From positions 7,886,899 to 7,950,898 of the forward strand of contig CM055275.1 in the NCBI GenBank assembly GCA_029237695.1: a stretch of DNA of 64,000 nt, in the 5' to 3' direction. This DNA is from Conchocele bisecta. Lineage: Eukaryota > Mollusca > Bivalvia > Lucinida > Thyasiridae. The position numbers and the translations under genes were made by a program. Under the pieces are notes generated by a model. That model was not told the DNA's origin, made no database searches, and was given only the letters and a program-made list of their open reading frames with translations. Below, piece by piece: positions 20,850 to 32,185 of this stretch (within the stretch, counting starts at the first letter, position 1; each line of letters opens with the position of its first letter).

Positions 20850-21890
20850 GATAGATTGGATCATGATCTAAACAAAACATACAAAACACTGCAATGATTA
20901 ATTTTGCGAGTTTTCAATATAATTTACCTGTAATGATGTATGTTCATGATTGCAAAGCACAAAATCACATCTTAAAGTGCTCACAAAGCACAATTGCAAA
21001 TGCAGTGTGATCTACTACCATGGAGACAGTGAGAATGTTCAAACGAGCAACAACAGAACAGACACACGTGTACCAATTGTGCACAAACAGAAAACTCCAA
21101 CAGATAATACCGTATTTATTTTAATAGTAGCCCTATCTATAATAGCAGTCCCCCTCTATTTTCAGTATATTTTCAGAAAAAATATGTTATTTCAAACATC
21201 AAAATTACTGTGTTTTGTATCATATTAATACACAAACAAATTCACATAATTACATAGGGGCCGTTTATTAGAATATATAGAAGCCGTTAGGCCATATCAA
21301 GTTCTTTCTCTGCGTGCGGGTAGGTTTGGCGAGTGGTTCTTTAAAAAATAAAAAAACAAACACACTGTGTATGCTGTTTAAAACTAATTACTGCTGAAAT
21401 AATAGGACCAGATGGCCGCGGCCCGCATGTAATCTAAGTCATTTGACCTTGACCTTGGGCACAGGGGCGCATGAGTGGGATACAGCATGAATATATGGAT
21501 GATGACTAATAAGCATATGAAGGTTCAAGTCAATGTGACTTAGGACTGCAGAGATATAATGTATTTAAAAACATTAACGCAGATTTCGGACGGCCGGAGG
21601 GACGTACTAATTAACATTTTGGGTTTATGGGCTATTTGTTCTTTAAAAGATCAAAGGAATAGCCCCTAAACTACAATAGGTTTAGGGGCTAACAGAATAA
21701 ATATATTGTATTCTATTGTCTTAGGCTCCTCCCCCTAGCCCCTAAACCCCCAATGTTAGCCCGGACACCCGGATGTCATTAATTGTGATCACAATGTCTC
21801 GCTTTCCGCAAGCGGAGTCGACAAAAACTGATTGCGGACTTAATTTGCACTTAATAAGTTTAATCAGTTTCTGCCCTTCTTATTTTTTTA
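20850..21890. other. Unassigned sequence with a solo relative of the 155-bp repeat
   Basis: 21420-21605 holds one diverged copy of the unit tandemly repeated at 30005-31600 (TTGACCTTGACCTTGGGCAC, GATGATGACTAATAAGC, GCAGAGATATA). A 92-codon plus-strand frame at 20950-21228 has a hydrophobic stretch but no family match or splice context. Confidence 0.45.
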
Positions 21891-21894
21891 ACGG

Positions 21895-22330
21895 GACTAT
21901 AAAGTGTTACCACTCGTTTGAACCGTCTCGGCGAGATGGTTCAAATGAGTGGTAACAACATATACTTCTGAGCAGAATCAAGGAAACTAGAAAAGGTGTT
22001 CATAGAACATAGATGCCGAACCTATCTCTTTGATAGTAAACAAGCTCAAACAAAAACTGTAACCAAGAGAAATAACTAGTAGGTCAAGGTCACACAAAGG
22101 TAACGGCACTATATGGTGTTACCACTCGTTTGAACCGTCTCGGCGAGACGGTTCAAATGAGTGGTAACAACATATACTTCTGAGCATAATCAAAGAAACT
22201 AGAAAAGGTGTTCATAGAACACAGATGCCGAACCTATCGCTTTGAAAGTAAACAAGCTGAAACAAAAACTATCACCAAGAGAAATAACTATTTCAATTGT
22301 AGGTCAAGGTCACACAAAGGTAATATTTGA
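21895..22330. repeat. 213-bp direct duplication with perfect hairpin
   Basis: Two units start at about 21904 and 22117. Each opens with the hairpin TGTTACCACTCGTTTGAACC / GGTTCAAATGAGTGGTAACA and continues through CTAGAAAAGGTGTTCATAGA to GTAGGTCAAGGTCACACAAA. A solo hairpin of this family is at 34030-34095. Confidence 0.9.
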
Positions 22331-22683
22331 TTCACAGTGGGTTGCGGCACAGGTTGAAGTAACGGACCGAGGTCTATAAATACATTAAATATGCATCAAA
22401 GCATCAATAAATGAAGAATTATGGAGTATATGGAGGGAGTAAAGAAATTAAAAATCTTTCTTTTTTCTTCATTTATATACCTGTGGGTTGCGGTGCACAT
22501 CACTGGCTCATGATAGTGTGAAGGTGTGTTGGTTGTTGAAAACTTTAACCTTGGATGGATGGCACGGACGGACAGGACGGACGAACAGACAAGCGTAACA
22601 CTAAATGCTCCTCCACTGTCGTGGTGGGCATAAACATTTAATGAAAAATGAATATCCTCAACATGGGCATCCTCAGCGCTAAT

Positions 22684-23492
22684 TTGTTTGTTGGGGTTTA
22701 ACGGCCTATCAACAGCTAAGGTAATTTAAGGACGGGTCAATGGGTTTAGTACCAAATCCCATATATTACCTGTACATATACATGTTCAAGTACAAATGGG
22801 GGGAAAATCCCAAAATCAGAACTGAATATTTACAATAAAATAAACTATATATTCAGCCCTGAAATCAGAATAATCCGGATCTGATGCCAGGTCCTCGCCA
22901 CACCAGAATCACTTGACCCCTCCCAAAAGCAGTAGGATCAGTAATAATCTTACTATTTGTACAATGGGCAATAATGCAATTCAACTACCAGGTAACATTA
23001 AAGAGCCAAAGATAAAAATGTACCTGAGGGCCAAACCAGGCAAATCATGATTCCTATAAGGAGGAACCCGGTGCTCCAGATAAGCTTTGTGTCTAAAGCG
23101 TACTATACCCCCTGATTTAAAAATCATTGCATATTTTACTTTTACAAATGGATTACTGATTTTCTTCATTACTAAATAGGGAACAAATGATAAAAGAAAT
23201 ATAACAAATGTAAACATTCACTTACTTTGAGCTGGAAAAAGCAAACAGTGTGCAAAAAGCTTTTGCAGCTCAACTAAGTGAAATTTCAACTTTATTACAG
23301 TATTTTCACTACTCAATTTGAAAATCAACGCATATTTTCACATTGCTGTGCGTATTTTGAACTACCACTTTTGATAAACAATGCGTATTAAGTCAAAATA
23401 AGCATGATAAGTGTGTAAAATACGCCAATACGCACCTTATCTGGGAGCTCTGGGAACCCCTACCATTAATTACGCCCGACCAACCACTTTAA
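22684..23492 (-). mobile_element. SINE-A, nearly full length, split by family I MITE
   Basis: The tail begins at TTTGTTTGTTGGGGTTTAAC (plus strand) and the body runs to GGAGGAACCC. It resumes after 23453 with AACCCCTACCATTAATTACG and GCCCGACCAACC. Removing the insertion restores the A sequence. Confidence 0.88.
23071..23452. mobile_element. Family I MITE, copy 2, inside SINE-A
   Basis: Ends are GGTGCTCCAGATAAGC and CCTTATCTGGGAGCTCTGG. The interior GCAAAAAGCTTTTGCAGCTC and the AAATACGCCAATACGC blocks match copy 1 in inverted orientation. GGAACCC appears on both flanks, suggesting a duplication of about 7 bp. Confidence 0.87.
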
Positions 23493-23946
23493 TACCCTAT
23501 ATTAATATACACCCTGAAAGCCAATAATATGCAATAAATATGGATGCATTCATCTTAGTCTCATTTACAAATTTACTGTTCTAATATATTATGTTATTTA
23601 ATATGCCGTGTTAATACATTGCTAAGCATTTGTTATACATAATACTAGACAGTAAATGCCTGTGTTTATACAATGAACTATGTATACTGTTTGTGCAAGA
23701 ATTACAATGCAGGTGTGTGACGTCATCCAAAAACCCACCTGTGAAAAAAATTCAAATATTGCAATATTTACCTGCAGCAAAGTAGCCATCTATAAGAATA
23801 CCACTTTGTCATGGCGTTGTTTTCATGCTTTTGTTTACATAACAATCAGTTATAAATAATAAAGGGAATTCCTTCGGGATTTCCCACGTCTGTTCAAGAT
23901 CGACGACTAATCACATACTTATTATCGATACAAGTTGTCAGATCTT

Positions 23947-24018
23947 TCTGTAGCTCGGTTGGTATGGACTTGAACACATTCTGTCAATGAATATTTAATC
24001 ACAGGTTCCAATCCCACA
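23947..24018 (+). tRNA. Degenerate tRNA-like sequence (SINE head or pseudo-tRNA)
   Basis: TCTGTAGCTCGGTTGGTATG carries an A-box-like TAGCTCGGTTGG. GGTTCCAATCCC about 35 bases later matches a B box. The acceptor stem cannot be paired convincingly, and no 3' SINE body is recognisable. It is probably a tRNA pseudogene or orphan SINE head rather than a working tRNA. Confidence 0.5.
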
Positions 24019-24365
24019 AATTGGATCTATCACGTCAACACAGTGCGTATGTGCTGAAAAACATTTTTGATATCCTGTCTATACGACCACTGCTACACTA
24101 TGGACATCACATAGGACTGCCGATATATTTTCATACTATTTTGATAAAGACCATGTGGTTGAAAATTTAATAAAAAGAGTGACTTTAAAACAATGTATAT
24201 ATATTTATATATATTTTTATTTTTGTAAGAGCTCCTCGTTTGTGATTTTATGAAGTCGTCAGATGTATTTTGCTAGCCAATTTAACATGCGGTTCACATG
24301 TGTTTAGTAATATAACATCTTTAGACATGAAAAATCACCAGATTTTCGTCAGACATGAATTTACA

Positions 24366-24616
24366 ATTTATCCCGTCAACACAGTGCGTATGTGCCATGA
24401 AACATTTTTGATATCCAGTCAATACTATTTTTGCATTTTACAGCCATTTGTAGGTGTTGACGGGATAAATGGAATAGTAGGTTAGTGCCGTGAATGGGAA
24501 AAAATATCTGGCGCGGCATGGAAACGGGATGTGCTCGGCAGAGCCTCGCCCATCCCATTTCCTGAGCCTTGCCAGATATTTTTCCCATTCACGGCACTAA
24601 CCTACTATTCTCTATA
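24366..24616. mobile_element. Family F MITE, copy 2
   Basis: Same double-hairpin architecture as 19250-19513, with TTATCCCGTCAACACAGTGC at the left and ACGGCACTAACCTACTATTC at the right. A short fragment of the left part also lies at about 24029-24082. Confidence 0.9.
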
Positions 24617-24632
24617 TGTTTCTATTTGTCTC

Positions 24633-26537
24633 ACGAGGAGGTTTTTAGCTTACCTGAGCAAAGCTCATGTGAGCTATTGTTATGGCAAAGTGTCCGTCGT
24701 CCGTCCGTGAACATTTTCAATTATCTTCTTCTCCCGAACTGCTGAGCCGATATTGGTCAAACTTCACAGGGATGATATATGGGTGATGCCATTTCAGATT
24801 TGTTAAAATGGAGGTCATCGACAATCCAAGATGGCCGCCATGGAAAAGTAGGTCAAATTCTTAAAAAATCTTCTTCTCACGAACCGCCAGGCCGATTTCG
24901 ACGATACTTGGTATGAATGATCGATAGTTAGCGCTGTTTCAGATTTGTTCATATGGTGGCCCGTGGGTCAAAATGGGCGTCGCCCGAGGGGTCAAATTTT
25001 ATTTTTAACCGAATATAGTCATGTAATATATCAAATCGAAGGTATCGACGAGACAATCACTCTGGAACATTTTTTGTCTAAATCATATGATTACGTCATC
25101 CAAGATGGCCACCGATAGTTCAAATGGTCATTCTTTTACTAAAGATTTCAAACGTCTTCTTCTTGTAAACTGCTTGGCCGATATTGGCCAAACTTAACTG
25201 TAATGGTCTGTGGTTGAAGCCTGTTCATTTTTGTTAAAATGGAGGTCATCACCAAATCCAAGATGGCCGCCGTTGAGAAGTAGGTCAAATTCTTAAAAAA
25301 TCTTCTTCTCACGAACCGCCAGGCCGATTTCGACGATACTGGGTATGAATGATCGATAGTTAGCGCTGTTTCAGATTTGTTCATATGGTGGCCCCTGGGT
25401 CAAAAATGGGCGTGGCCCGAGGGGTCAACTAGGGGTCAAATTATATTTTTTGCCCGAATATGGTCATATAATATATCAAATCGAAGGTATCGACTAGTTG
25501 ATCACTCTGGAGCATTTTTTGTCTAAATCAGATGATTTTGTCATCCAAGATGGCCACCGAAAGGTAAAAAAGTTGTTCTTTTACTAAAGATTTCAAACGT
25601 ATTCTTCTTGTGAACTGCTTGGCCGATATTGGCCAAACTTAACTGTAATGGTCTGTGGGTGAAGCCTGTCCATTTTTGTTAAAATGGAGGTCATCACCAA
25701 ATCCAAGATGTCCGTCGTTGAAAAGTAGGTCAAATTGTCAAAAAATCTTCTTCTCACAAACCTCCAGGCTGATTTCGACGAAACTTGGTGAGAATGATTG
25801 ATAGTTAACGCTGTTTCAGATATGTTCATATGGTGGCCCCTGGGTCAAAAATGGGCGTGGCCCGAGGGGTCAACTAGGGTCAAATTATATTTTTGCCCGA
25901 ATATGGTTATATAATATATCAAATCGAAGGTATCGACTAGTCTATCACTCTGGAGCATTTTTTGTCTAAATCAGATGATTTTGTCATCCAAGATGGCCAC
26001 CGAAAGGTAAAAAAGTTGTTCTTTTACGAAAGATTTCAAACGTATTCTTCTTGTGAACTGCTTGGCCGATATTGGCCAAACTTAACTGTAATGGTCTGTG
26101 GGTGAAGCCTGTCCATTTTTGTTAAAATGGAGGTCATCACCAAATCCAAGATGTCCGCCGTTGAAAAGTAGGTCAAATTGTCAAAAAAATCTTCTCACAA
26201 ACCGCAGGCCGATTTCGACGAAACTTTGTATGAATGATGGATAGTTAACGCTGATTCAGATTTGTTCATAAAATGGCCTCTGGGTCAAAAATGGTCATGG
26301 CCCGAGGGGTCAAATAGGGGTCAAATTTTATTTTTGACCGAATATGGTCATTTTATATATCAAATCGAAGGTATAGCAGTAAATCACATGCACATTCGCA
26401 ATATATGTTAGATCAGAAGGTACCAACAAATTCTGTGGTACATTTGAAGTTGTAAGTGAAGAGTCTTTGTGAAATCAAGATGACCACTATGGAGGCTTTT
26501 AGGTGAGCGATACAGGCCCATTTGGGCCTCTTGTTTC
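24633..26537. mobile_element. 1.9-kb non-autonomous element with four 440-bp internal repeats
   Basis: It begins near TTTTTAGCTTACCTGAGCAA and ends at TACAGGCCCATTTGGGCCTC TTGTTT. I recall this arrangement as a common dispersed repeat of bivalve genomes. Internal units start with AAAATGGAGGTCATC at 24804, 25236, 25681 and 26124 (432, 445 and 443 bp). Each holds CAAGATGGCCGCC, GCCGATTTCGACGA and CCGAGGGGTCAA blocks. Open frames inside it (for example minus 25148-25384 and its repeat at 25593-25829) merely follow the repeat. Confidence 0.85.
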
Positions 26538-26576
26538 TGATGTGTCGGTGTCTGGGAACCAAAGTATATTTTTTAT

Positions 26577-26700
26577 TATAGGAATGAATGCCATTTTTGT
26601 GGAATTTATCGGGGTATAAACTTGGAAATCAATCAATCAAATGTTAGGGAATTGTGTAAATATTTTTGTGCTGGAATTATGGCCGAATATATTGCGTGAA
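26577..26700. mobile_element. Family E MITE, internal-deletion derivative
   Basis: The left arm (GGAATGAATGCCATTTTTGT to TATAAACTTGGAAA) joins directly to the far outer arm (AATCAAATGTTAGGGAATTG, GTGCTGGAATTAT). The whole palindromic core is missing. Confidence 0.8.
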
Positions 26701-26807
26701 AATCAATTGTATACGGAATGATAACAGAATATTACTTTTAAAAAAACATATGTGCTATCAGTGTGAGTTCTCAGAGAGTTAGGTAAAAAATATACATACT
26801 ATTTTAA

Positions 26808-27031
26808 CCCCTAGACCGCTACAAACAACAATTGTCGTCTGCCGTTGCTTTTATATATTGCCTTATTTCTCAATAAAAACATGGTTTGACAGCACTTTAG
26901 AATCTTTTCCAATCAGGTCAAAGCATGTTGTAAATTATTCTAAAGTGCTGTCAATGCATGTTTTTGATAATACAAATGGAAAATAGAAAATAAACAGCAT
27001 ACAACAAAAAATTAAGATAGCGTTGTAAGGG
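26808..27031. mobile_element. Family J piggyBac-like MITE, copy 2 (TTAA-flanked)
   Basis: TTAA sits at 26804-26807 and 27032-27035. Ends are CCCCTAGACCGCTAC and TAGCGTTGTAAGGG. The interior matches copy 1 (AACAATTGTCG, AATAAAAACATGGTTTGACA), but the central hairpin is partly deleted. Confidence 0.88.
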
Positions 27032-27045
27032 TTAATCCAGTTTAA

Positions 27046-27498
27046 AGTTGCATGACCACTCAGTAGGCACAAAATGTTCTTTATATCAGAGACATCATCG
27101 GAGACATTTTCAGGCAAAATAAATATTAATTCACCATTACCGCACGTATTTATTGGCATTTATATTTTATATCAGACGTAAATTTTCACACTGGTATCAG
27201 GGGCGATAACCGTGTTTCCTTAAAATCTTAATGGACATTACTATTTATTCTCCGTATTTATTTTTTGATGTGCAATGATCAAACTTTATATATGTCTAAA
27301 ATATTATTTTTTTCAGGTGACATATTTAATTAGTATAAATAATTAAAAAATATCATGCCTCATTTGCATATGAAAATAGCCCGATAACGCAGCGCGTCAC
27401 TATCAGTAAAATAAATATCACTAAATTATTACATGTAATTCTTCATAGTAATGTTTCCTATAAAGAACATTTTGTGCCTATTGAGTGAGTATGTACCT
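27046..27498. mobile_element. Family G MITE, copy 5 (TTAA-flanked)
   Basis: TTAA occurs at 27042-27045 and 27499-27502. Ends are AGTTGCATGACCACTCAGTA and TATTGAGTGAGTATGTACCT. It lies only 14 bp from J copy 2. Confidence 0.9.
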
Positions 27499-27531
27499 TT
27501 AACCTAGACACATTGTATTAGCGTGCACTCA

Positions 27532-27699
27532 GGGATTCCGCTGGCGATCGCCACTTTCGCAATTGGCGATAAAAATAAACAATTGGCGATAAAAAATAAC
27601 AATTTTCGTAAAAAAATCGCCACTTCAAAATTTAAAAAAAAATTTTTTTTTTTTTTTTTTGAAGTGGCAATTTTTTTATTTTCCCCAGCGGAATCCCTT
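27532..27699. mobile_element. Small TIR element with AT-rich hairpin centre
   Basis: Termini GGGATTCCGCTGG and CCAGCGGAATCCC enclose GGCGATAAAAAATAACAATT repeats. The central stem is GCCACTTCAAAA / TTTTTGAAGTGGC around an A/T run. It is about 168 bp, and no second intact copy was noticed in the window. Confidence 0.75.
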
Positions 27700-27811
27700 G
27701 TACTTCATCAAAATATTTACCTGATAAATATATATATTAGGTATATGAGAACTATTTGTAGCAGCTATGTAGATATGACTACGGGTATGTTCATTAACAA
27801 AGCAAAACTAT

Positions 27812-28390
27812 ATACTGTCTGTTTCACGAAACCTGCCCAAATATTACGGCCATATAAACAATGCAAAAACTTTTCTTTTTTTTATTTAAATATTAAATTT
27901 TATAAAAATTTAAGAATGAGCCTTCTTTTTATTTAGTGAAATTTGGTCAAACATTGATTTTATTACGAAAAATGAGTTCTCCATGGGAATTTAACATGGG
28001 GGAAAAAAGATGGGAGAACCTGGAGGAGGAGTCGAAAAACAAAACCAAATTAAACCTAGCTAGATAGCTAAAAATGGAAATGATCTAACTAAGAAAACAA
28101 AACATACATTTTGAAAATCGGTCCATTATTTCTGAAATTAGAATAATTTCCCCATGTTAAATCCTCATAGACATCTTCACTACTCTGTGAAGATGTTTAT
28201 GGGGATTTAACATATGGAAATTGTGTTTTTTCGCAATAAAATCAATATTGGACCAAATTTCACGAAATAAAAAGGCTCATTCTTAAATTTTTATAAAAAT
28301 AATATTATGAAAAAAAATATTTTTCTTGCATTTTTATATGGCCGTAAAATTTGGGCAGCTTTCGTAGAACAGACAGTAGAAAATGTCGAC
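27812..28390. mobile_element. Family P palindromic MITE, copy 2
   Basis: The inverted arms are long: TACTGTCTGTTTCACGAAAC through ATTTAAGAATGAGCC on the left, and GGCTCATTCTTAAAT through TAGAACAGACAGTAGAAAAT on the right. The centre contains ATCTTCACTACTCTGTGAAGAT. It is a diverged relative of the P copy at 55565-56830. Confidence 0.8.
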
Positions 28391-28454
28391 GCACTTAGGG
28401 CCCCTATTTGAGAAACTGTTACAAAAACTTTCAAATAAATAAACTTTTTTTTTT

Positions 28455-28640
28455 TTTGCTTATATTTAACGGCGGCACTGGCTCTAGGACCTTGCATGCC
28501 GTCTCCCAAGAATGGGAGAATGAACGGAGGTAGAGACTTTTTGAGAGAAGCCGGTAATTCGTATTTACAGAGCAACTACGAATTATCGGTACCCATTTAC
28601 AGCTGGGTGAACTGGAGCAGTGTGGATAAAGTGTCTTGCA
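28455..28640 (-). mobile_element. tRNA-derived SINE, 5'-truncated, with poly(A) tail
   Basis: The sequence is nearly identical to the 3' two-thirds of the SINE at 1711-1977. It ends on the minus strand in AAATATAAGC followed by a run of about 13 A (plus-strand T-run at 28443-28457). The tRNA head is lost exactly after AAGACACTTTATCC. Truncation plus poly(A) is typical of LINE-mediated retroposition. Confidence 0.88.
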
Positions 28641-28935
28641 GACAGACAGATGTACAATCAGTAGCGAGGGTAATTATATTAATGTGGAAGGATGTATCGT
28701 TAGTAAGTAATGCATGTGTGCAATATGAAGATATTAGATGAAGGCAAACAGAAATTATAGGTGATTTGAGAAACTCTTACAGATGAACAGACAGACGGAC
28801 GGAGAGCGAAACCTATAGGATTCTCAGCGGGTCCTAACTATGGGCATGCAGCATAGACTTGATCGCATTAATACATAATATAACTGTTCAGCTGACAGAA
28901 ACATGTTGTGATAGGATAAATTGGGCTTATGAAAT

Positions 28936-29186
28936 AGAGAATAGTAGGTTAGTGCCGTGAATGGGAAAAAATATCTGGCAAGGCTCAGGAAACGGGATGG
29001 GCGAGGCTCTGCCGAGCACATCCCGTTTCCGTGCCGCGCCAGATATTTTTTCCCATTCACGGCACTAACCTACTATTCTATTTATCGCGTCAACACCTAC
29101 AAATGGCTGTAAAATGCAAAAATAGTATTGACTGGATATCAAAAATGTTTCACGGCACATACGCACTGTGTTGACGGGATAAATTT
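28936..29186. mobile_element. Family F MITE, copy 3, inverted
   Basis: Reverse orientation of copies 1 and 2: GAATAGTAGGTTAGTGCCGT at the left and GTGTTGACGGGATAAAT at the right. The three copies are very similar, which suggests recent spread. Confidence 0.9.
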
Positions 29187-29239
29187 GTAACCAGTCTAAT
29201 AGCTGATCCTGCACTGATGGAAGCGTCCTGGTGCCAATG

Positions 29240-29545
29240 ATAAAATATTGATACTAACTCCTAATTAGGAGATACGCCTTCATCTGCGCCAACGAAAGCA
29301 ATTGTTTAAGTGCTGTCGCGCTTGTTTGTAATCGTTGTAAAACAAATAAAGCTTAAACTTTTTAATTAACTCTTAATTAGGACTTATTATCTCCTGATCA
29401 GGATGTGCTATCTCCTAATTAGGACTTACTATCTGTGCCGATGTTAAAAAATAATGTATCTCCTAATTAGAAGAATACAAACTCCTAATTAGGAGATACT
29501 ACTAATTCGGAGATAGTAAGTCCTAATTAAGAGATGAATATATTT
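29240..29545. repeat. Cluster of TCCTAATTAGGA palindromes
   Basis: About eight full or partial copies of CTCCTAATTAGGAGATA occur near 29256, 29370, 29392, 29411, 29459, 29482, 29503 and 29519. They are irregularly spaced and often linked to GGACTTACTATC. Most contain the TAATTA core recognised by many homeodomain proteins (established knowledge). The outer sequence GCGCCAACGAAAGC / GCATTGGCACAATT suggests an element, but its borders are not clear. Confidence 0.7.
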
Positions 29546-30004
29546 TAGCATTGGCACAATTAGCATTATCTATTTGATAAATGGGTCAGATGGTATTTGT
29601 GGCCAGTCTAACACCTGTAGCCTATTTCACCAACATATTGCAAAGTATACTTTTCTAGCAAAGTATACTTTGAGGGAGTAATCATTTATTTTTCCCGAAA
29701 TGCATTATTTCATATAGAACTAACAACTGCATATATTTGATGATTAAAAGTATCCAGATTTATTATACTGAATTTATTACATTATCACAGCCATTTTGGC
29801 TGTGATAATGTAATAAATTCAGTAAAATAACAAGAAACGAGGCAAAGCCACGAAGGCCAGGTTTTTTCCAAGCATAGACACTTGGATAACATAATTATAC
29901 ACACTTTTGTAGACTAGATGGCCGTGGCCTGCATGTCGCGCCTTGGGGCGAGGCATGGACACTAACAAAATAGATATAGTAGATGGAAAAACTTTAACCA
30001 AAAA

Positions 30005-31605
30005 ACTTTAACCGGACACACGGACGAACGGACGGACGTATGCCAAAATGCTGACGATATCGCGCTTTCCGCAAGCAGGTGTGACAATGATGATAAAACA
30101 CCCATGTGAAGTATCAAGGTATTGGGTGAAGCAGTTGCAGAGATATGTACACGAAAAAACTTTAACAAAAAAATTCAAAGTAATTTGAACTGACATTAGG
30201 GCACAGGATCGCGCTTTCCGCAAGCAGGTGCGACAATGATGGATAAACACCCATGTGAAGTATCAAGGTATTGGGGTGAAGCAGTAGTTGCAGAGATATA
30301 GTACACGGAAAAACTTTAACAAAAAAATTCAAAGTAATTAGACCTAGACATTGGGCACAGGATCGCGTTGCTTTCCGCAAGCAGGTGCAACAATGATGAT
30401 AAACACCCATGTGAAGTATCAAGGTATTGGGTGAAGCAGTTGCAGAGATATAGTACAAACGAAAAAAATTTAACAAAAAAAATTAACAAACAAAAAGTTA
30501 TAATTTGACCTTGACATTGGGCACAGGAATCGCGCTTTCGCAAGCAGGTGCGACAATGATGATAAGCACCCATGATGAAGTATCAAGGAAATTATTGGGT
30601 GAAGCAGTTTGCAGAGATATATGTACAACGAAAAAAAATTTAACAAAAAAATTCAAAGTAATTTGACCTTGACATTGGGCACAGGATCGCGCTTTCCGCA
30701 AGCAGGTGCTACAATGATGATAAACACAAACCCCCATGTGAAGTATCAAGGTATGGGTGAAGCAGTTGCAGAGACATAGTACACGAAAAACTTTAACAAA
30801 AAAAATTCAAAGTAATTTGACCTTGACATTGGGCACAGGATCGCGCTTTCCGCAAGCAGTGCGACAATGATGATAAACACCCATGTGAAGTATCAAGTAT
30901 TGGTGAAGCAGTTGAGGGTTTGCATGAGATATAGTCCACACGAAAAACTTTAATCAAAAAAATTCAAAGTAACTTTGACCTTGACATTGGGCACAGGAAT
31001 CGCGCTTTCCGCAAGCAGGTGCGACAATGATGATAAACACCCATGGAAGTATCAAGGTATTTGGTTGAAGCAGTTGCAGAGATATAGTACAAAACGAAAA
31101 AACTTTAACAAAAAAATTCAAAGTAAATTTGACCTTGTTGACATTGGGCACAGGATCGCGCTTTCCGCAAGCAGGTGCAACAATGATGATAAACCACCCA
31201 TGTGAAGTATCAAGGTATTGGGTGTGAAGCAGTTGCAGAGATATAGCACACGAAAAAACCTTAACAAAAATTAAAAATTCAAAGTAATTTGACCTTGACA
31301 TTGGGCACAGGATCGCGCTTTCCGCAAGCAGGTGCGACAATGATGATAAACACCCATGTGAAGTATCAAGGTTATTGGATGAAGCCAGTTGCAGAGATAT
31401 AGTACACGAAAAAACTTTAACAAAAAAATTCAAATAAGTAATTTGACCTTGACATTGGGCACAAGGGGCCGCACGGTTGGGGGTTAGAATGAAAATATGG
31501 ATGATGATAAACACCCATGTGAAGTTTCAAGGTAATGGGCGAAGCAGTTGCAGAGATATAGTATAACGAAAAAAGTTTTAAACCAAAAAACTCTTAACCA
31601 GACGT
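30005..31605. repeat. 155-bp tandem array, about ten units
   Basis: The unit holds TTGACCTTGACATTGGGCAC, GATCGCGCTTTCCGCAAGCA, AATGATGATAAACACCCATG and AAGCAGTTGCAGAGATATAG. Units recur about every 150-165 bp. Differences are mostly one- to three-base indels in homopolymers, more typical of uncorrected long-read errors than of evolution. Long open frames across it are artefacts. The last unit (about 31450-31600) is the diverged ancestral type, matching 21420-21605. Confidence 0.9.
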
Positions 31606-31619
31606 ACGTTAAAAAGTTA

Positions 31620-32185
31620 ACGTTGAAAATGGCTAAGTCAATTACGTAGAAATAATAGGTGAAGGTAAAAAAATGGTCACATGTTGGATAGTTGTATGTG
31701 GTAGGCACCCCTTGGTTATGAACGTGTGTGAAAGTTTGGTGGTCCTAGGTGGTACAGTACCAAAGAAATGGACTTAAACACGAAAACTTAACATTGTAAA
31801 ACGCGAAACTTAACATTGAAAATGGCTAAGTCGACTGCGCGGAAAAAAATGGGTGTGTTAAAAAAAAAAAGTACATGTTGGATAGTGATATGTGGTGGGT
31901 ACCCCTTGATTATGAAGCTGTGAAAGTTTGGTGGTCCTAGGTGGTACAGTACGAAAGAAATGGACTTAAACACGAAAACTTAACATTGTAAACGCGAAAA
32001 CTTAACATTGAAAATGGCTAAGTCGACTACGCGGAAAAAATGGGTCAAGTTAAAAAAAAAGTAACATGTTGGATAGTAATATGTGGTGGGCACCCCTTGA
32101 TTATGAAGTGTTGAAAGTTTTGGTGGTCCTCCAGGTGGTACAGTAACAAAGAAATGGACTCAAACACGAAAACTTAACATTGATT
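31620..32185. repeat. 192-bp tandem array, three units
   Basis: AATGGCTAAGTC recurs at 31628, 31820 and 32012. Each is followed by ACATGTTGGATAGT, GGTGGGCACCCCTTG and GAAATGGACTTAAACACGAA. It lies directly after the 155-bp array within the same insertion. Confidence 0.88.

Noticed and set aside
20950..21228. 92-codon plus frame with a hydrophobic segment
   Set aside because: No start context, splice sites or family motif. The hydrophobic run is explained by AT-rich codons.
23778..23795. 18-bp micro-exon on minus (MATLLQ) between AG and GTAAAT
   Set aside because: Its phase does not fit the nearby gene and such short AG-GT pairs are common by chance.
25148..25829. Two similar 78-codon minus-strand frames
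   Set aside because: They are the same stretch of the 440-bp internal repeat of a non-autonomous element, not a gene pair.
28496..28741. 81-codon plus frame
   Set aside because: Mostly antisense to a 5'-truncated SINE.
30954..31514. 186-codon minus-strand frame
   Set aside because: It crosses the 155-bp tandem array, where indels chance to keep the frame open.
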